Below are positions 6,392-8,643 of a stretch of DNA of 8,643 nt, one piece after another. The notes under the pieces are model-generated. The model was given only the letters and a program-made list of their open reading frames with translations, ran no database searches and was not told where the DNA came from. The position numbers and the translations under genes were made by a program. This DNA is from Syntrophaceae bacterium. Lineage in GTDB: Bacteria > Desulfobacterota > Syntrophorhabdia > Syntrophorhabdales > WCHB1-27. Each line of letters starts with the position of its first letter. The stretch's first letter is position 1. The stretch spans positions 7,245-15,887 of the forward strand of contig PLSJ01000363.1 of NCBI GenBank assembly GCA_003165115.1, in the 5' to 3' direction.

Positions 6392-6901
6392 TCATGCATG
6401 CGGGGCGGTCGCTCTTTCGTACCCGTCCATCCTGAGTGAGAGCAGGAGCCGTTGGAACCGGGCTGACCGTAGGGGATCGTCGGGGCTGCCGAAGAGGTGG
6501 GATGCGCAGCCGCAGTCCGTGCAGCCAAACCCCGGTATCGACCATGCCGAGTGCTCCCGGAGGGCTTCCGCGATGGTGCATTCGAGCCTCGCGGAGGAGC
6601 GGATCGGGAGGACGGCGTGGACGGCGGCGACCGACCTCAGCCAGTCTATGTGCCAGTGAAATTGCTTGCGCCTAGCCACATGCCTCCCCATCCTCGCCGT
6701 CAGGTTCGCCATTGCCGAGCCGGCATAGAGATAAAAGCCCTTTCTGAAAAAGAACCTGCCCGCCCTACCGACATCGAGGGAACGGTCTTCCGCAAGGCGG
6801 AGGACGAGGATATAGCTCCCTCTGTCCCGTGCCTCTTTCTCGATGTATGGCCACGGGATGTCGAGGAGTGCCACATGGTCGGAGAGGGAAAGATCGGGCA
6901 T
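6392..6901 (-). CDS. DUF123 family protein (GIY-YIG nuclease-like)
   Basis: A 169-residue DUF123 protein. The family is related to the GIY-YIG endonuclease fold, and its physiological role is not settled. The two signature strands are visible as GSYILVL (28-34) and GFYLYAGSA (55-63). They are followed by the basic helix with Arg70 and Arg73 and the HWHIDWL segment (82-88). Glu107 or Glu112 may be the catalytic acid. The C-terminal family motif is present as GFGCTDCGCASHLF (124-137), with three closely spaced cysteines. The start is uncertain: the ATG at 6901 is used, but neither it nor the upstream GTG at 6943 has a clear ribosome-binding site. At least the 27 residues before GSY appear to belong. 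It lies upstream of the UPF0126 gene on the same strand and diverges from the ALS-like gene. Confidence 0.82.
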   Translation of the reverse strand: MPDLSLSDHVALLDIPWPYIEKEARDRGSYILVLRLAEDRSLDVGRAGRFFFRKGFYLYAGSAMANLTARMGRHVARRKQFHWHIDWLRSVAAVHAVLPIRSSARLECTIAEALREHSAWSIPGFGCTDCGCASHLFGSPDDPLRSARFQRLLLSLRMDGYERATAPHA

Positions 6902-7094
6902 CCAACGGACGGCAACCGGGATGATAGCCACGGACCGGCGCACGGCATGAAGCGGGCGGAAAGGGGCATGCCGAAGGGACGGAAAAGATCAGTCATGGCC
7001 GCCGAGTCACTTTTCGAAGCCAAATCTTTGTGTACGCATCTAAGCTTCTCTCCTCGACGTGTGCGACCCGGCAAGGCAATGCGCAGGACGCCGT

Positions 7095-7134
7095 CCCCTT
7101 TACGCCGGGCGCAAGGGGTCTCTTTTGTCTTGTT
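7095..7134 (+). terminator. Terminator-like hairpin with T-rich tail upstream of the ALS-like gene
   Basis: CCCCTT (7095-7100) pairs with AAGGGG (7113-7118), with a small inner CGC/GCG stem. It is followed by the T-rich stretch TCTCTTTTGTCTTGTT. No plus-strand gene lies upstream in this window, so it would act in a long 5' leader of the ALS-like gene or be incidental. Confidence 0.3.
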
Positions 7135-7191
7135 CATTCTATCGGCGCCGTCGCGCCGTGTCAACCGCGAGAAGGGTCCCCGGTCCCTCCC

Positions 7192-7210
7192 CCGCCCCTT
7201 CGGCGGTTTT
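7192..7210 (+). terminator. Second terminator-like hairpin in the ALS-like leader
   Basis: CCGCC (7192-7196), loop CCTTC, GGCGG (7202-7206), then TTTT. The five-base GC stem with a T-run lies about 110 bp before the ATG at 7321. Weak as a terminator, but suggestive of attenuation when combined with the preceding hairpin. Confidence 0.3.
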
Positions 7211-7320
7211 CTCAAATCTCAAGAAGACGCTCGATTCGCGCGCCTTTTCAGTGGACCTTTGGGGCGTCGCAGTGTAAGCTTTATCGGGATTTCCGAGAAG
7301 ACCGGACCGAGGAGCATGGC

Positions 7321-8643
7321 ATGAAGACCTGTGAACTGATTGTCAAGTGCCTGGAAAACGAGGGCGTCGACCGCGTCTTCGGCATTCCCGGTGAAGAGAC
7401 GCTCGATTTCATGGACTCCCTGAGCAGGTCGAAGATCGTCTTTGTCCTTACGCGCCACGAACAGGCAGCCGCCTTCATGGCCAACGCCCACGGCCGCCTG
7501 AGCGGCAAGGCGGGGGTCTGCCTGTCCACTCTCGGGCCCGGCGCGACAAACCTGCTCACGGGCATCGCCGACGCCTACCTGGACCGGGCCCCCTCGTCGC
7601 CATCACGGGTCAGGCCGAGCTCGGACGCATCCACAAGGAGTCCCACCAGTATATCAACATCGTGAAGAACTTCGAGACCGTCACGAAGTGGAACACGAGG
7701 ATCGAGATACCGGACGTCGTGTCGGAGGTGGTGAGGAAGGCTTTCAAGGTCGCCGAGACGGAGAAGCCCGGTTCCGTGCACCTGGAGCTTCCCGAAGACG
7801 TGGCATCCCAGAGAGTGGGCCGGACCTACCAGACCACCATCCCGCCCATCCGCGCCCGCCGCGCTTCCGCGGACAGGCACTCTCTCAGGCAGGCGGCCGA
7901 GTTCATAGAGAAATCCTCGAACCCGGTGATCCTCGCGGGCAACGGCGTGGTGCGCAAGAACGCGGCGTCGCAACTCAGGAAATTCGCCGAGCTTTTCGGC
8001 ATTCCCGTCGTGACCACCTTTATGGGCAAAGGGGGCATGACGGCGGAAAGCGACTGTTATGTCGGCACCCTCGGCCTCCGCCGGGATCGCCAGATCCCCG
8101 ACGTCTTTCTGAAGGCCGACCTCGTCATCGCCGTCGGCTATGACCTGGTGGAATACAGCCCGGGGAGATGGAACCCCGGCGCCGACAAGAACATCATCCA
8201 TATCGACTTCACTACCTCTGAAGTGGACGTCCACTACGTGCCCCAGGTGGAGATCGTCTCCGACATAAGGGAGACCCTGGAGCTCCTCGAAGGGATGACC
8301 AGCTGCAACAAGAAGGGCGCGTACGTCGCGCATTTGAGGGAGGAGCTGCTGGAGACTTTCGAGCGGGAAGGCTTGATAGATTCCTGGCCCGTGAGGCCCC
8401 AGCGCGTGCTCTATGCCATGAGAAAGGTCCTGGGGCACGACGACATCGTGATCAGCGACGTGGGCACGCACAAGATGTGGGTCGCCAAGTTCTATCCGGT
8501 TTACGGCAACAACACGCTGCTCATATCGAACGGTTTCGCCTCCATGGGCTTTGCCGTCCCCGCCGCGATAGGGGCCAAGCTGCTCTACCCCCACAGGAAG
8601 GTGGTCGCCGTGTGCGGTGACGGCGGCTTCCTCATGAACGTTC
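7321..8643 (+). CDS. Acetolactate synthase-like TPP enzyme, frameshifted and cut by window end
   Basis: Large-subunit-type acetolactate synthase or a close thiamine-diphosphate relative, which condenses two pyruvates (or pyruvate and 2-ketobutyrate) for valine, leucine and isoleucine or acetoin synthesis. The N-terminal PYR domain shows VFGIPGEETLDF, the catalytic Glu47 in TRHEQAAAF, and CLSTLGPGATNL. A C-run of five at 7589-7593 lacks one base: after DRAP the frame is lost and ends at TGA 7663-7665 (114 aa). In the next frame the protein resumes as LVAITGQAELGRIHKESHQY and stays open for 350 codons to the edge. It includes LAGNGVVRKNA in the central domain, GFASMGFAVPAAIGAKL, and the start of the TPP-binding motif VCGDGGFLMN. 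Corrected, 441 residues are visible of about 550. The downstream part shows no decay, so an assembly or sequencing error or a very recent mutation is likelier than an old pseudogene. Other TPP enzymes such as oxalyl-CoA decarboxylase or glyoxylate carboligase are less likely. Confidence 0.85.

Larger units (their letters stand above)
6944..7320. other. Long intergenic region between DUF123 and ALS-like genes
   Basis: About 380-420 bp without a convincing gene. Open frames here have no family features. I see two terminator-like hairpins (listed separately) and a perfect 6-bp stem CGGCGC-CGTC-GCGCCG at 7143-7158 without a T-run. No strong sigma70 promoter was found for either flanking gene. The ALS-like ATG at 7321 has GAGGAG 6 nt upstream (7309-7314). 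Confidence 0.5.

Noticed and set aside
7157..7190. T-box-like fragment (ACCGCG followed by GTCCCT) upstream of the ALS-like gene
   Set aside because: The essential UGGN bulge is not present (TGTC instead), the terminator stem with GTCCCT cannot be drawn, and no Stem I features were found. Probably coincidence, though an Rfam search would settle it.
7575..8594. 339-codon antisense open frame
   Set aside because: It is opposite the second part of the ALS-like enzyme, whose conserved motifs are on the plus strand.
1..8643. tRNA, rRNA, CRISPR array, complete insertion sequence
   Set aside because: No cloverleaf, rRNA-like stretch, spaced direct repeats or transposase frame was seen on either strand by eye.

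Overview
The window looks like about 8.6 kb of GC-rich bacterial chromosome, probably from a Nitrospirota- or Desulfobacterota-like anaerobe. That placement is only an inference: it rests on the gene families (DUF123, an ArsR/CopA cluster, a small six-cysteine protein) and on general sequence style. I see no rRNA, tRNA, CRISPR array or intact mobile element.

Left edge (1-747): two hairpin-forming palindromes, one REP-like (13-34) and one long, imperfect and unexplained (54-96). They are followed by the decayed 3' part of a group II intron. Its reverse transcriptase/maturase survives only as the C-terminal third and is broken by a frameshift near 487 and a stop at 542-544. The remnant ends in a truncated domain V arm at about 747, exactly where the stop codon of the next gene lies.

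747-1800 (minus strand): one family 2 glycosyltransferase with its own sigma70-like promoter.

1856-5707: a copper-homeostasis locus in two divergent units. The minus-strand unit encodes a small six-cysteine protein and the copper chaperone CopZ, which are tightly coupled. The plus-strand unit encodes an ArsR-family repressor, a CopA-type Cu(I)-exporting P1B-ATPase and a DUF523 protein (2-thiouracil desulfurase-like iron-sulfur family). Sigma70-like promoters are visible in both directions in the 129-bp intergenic region. A perfect 6-5-6 palindrome lies between and over the core elements of the arsR promoter, suggesting an autoregulatory operator. The likely logic is that metal or thiol stress releases ArsR, CopA exports Cu(I), CopZ delivers it, and the two cysteine-rich or Fe-S accessory proteins buffer or repair thiol and sulfur chemistry. 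The last role is inference.

5700-6901 (minus strand): a DUF123 (GIY-YIG-like) protein followed by a UPF0126/TRIC-type membrane protein. The latter overlaps the DUF523 gene tail-to-tail by 8 bp.

6902-8643: a roughly 420-bp intergenic region with two terminator-like hairpins, then an acetolactate-synthase-like thiamine-diphosphate enzyme on the plus strand. It is interrupted by a one-base deletion in a C-run at 7589-7593, otherwise well preserved, and runs off the right end of the window. I found no clearly new multi-gene system. The most interesting parts are the ArsR-controlled copper locus with its accessory proteins, the 54-96 hairpin and the ALS frameshift.
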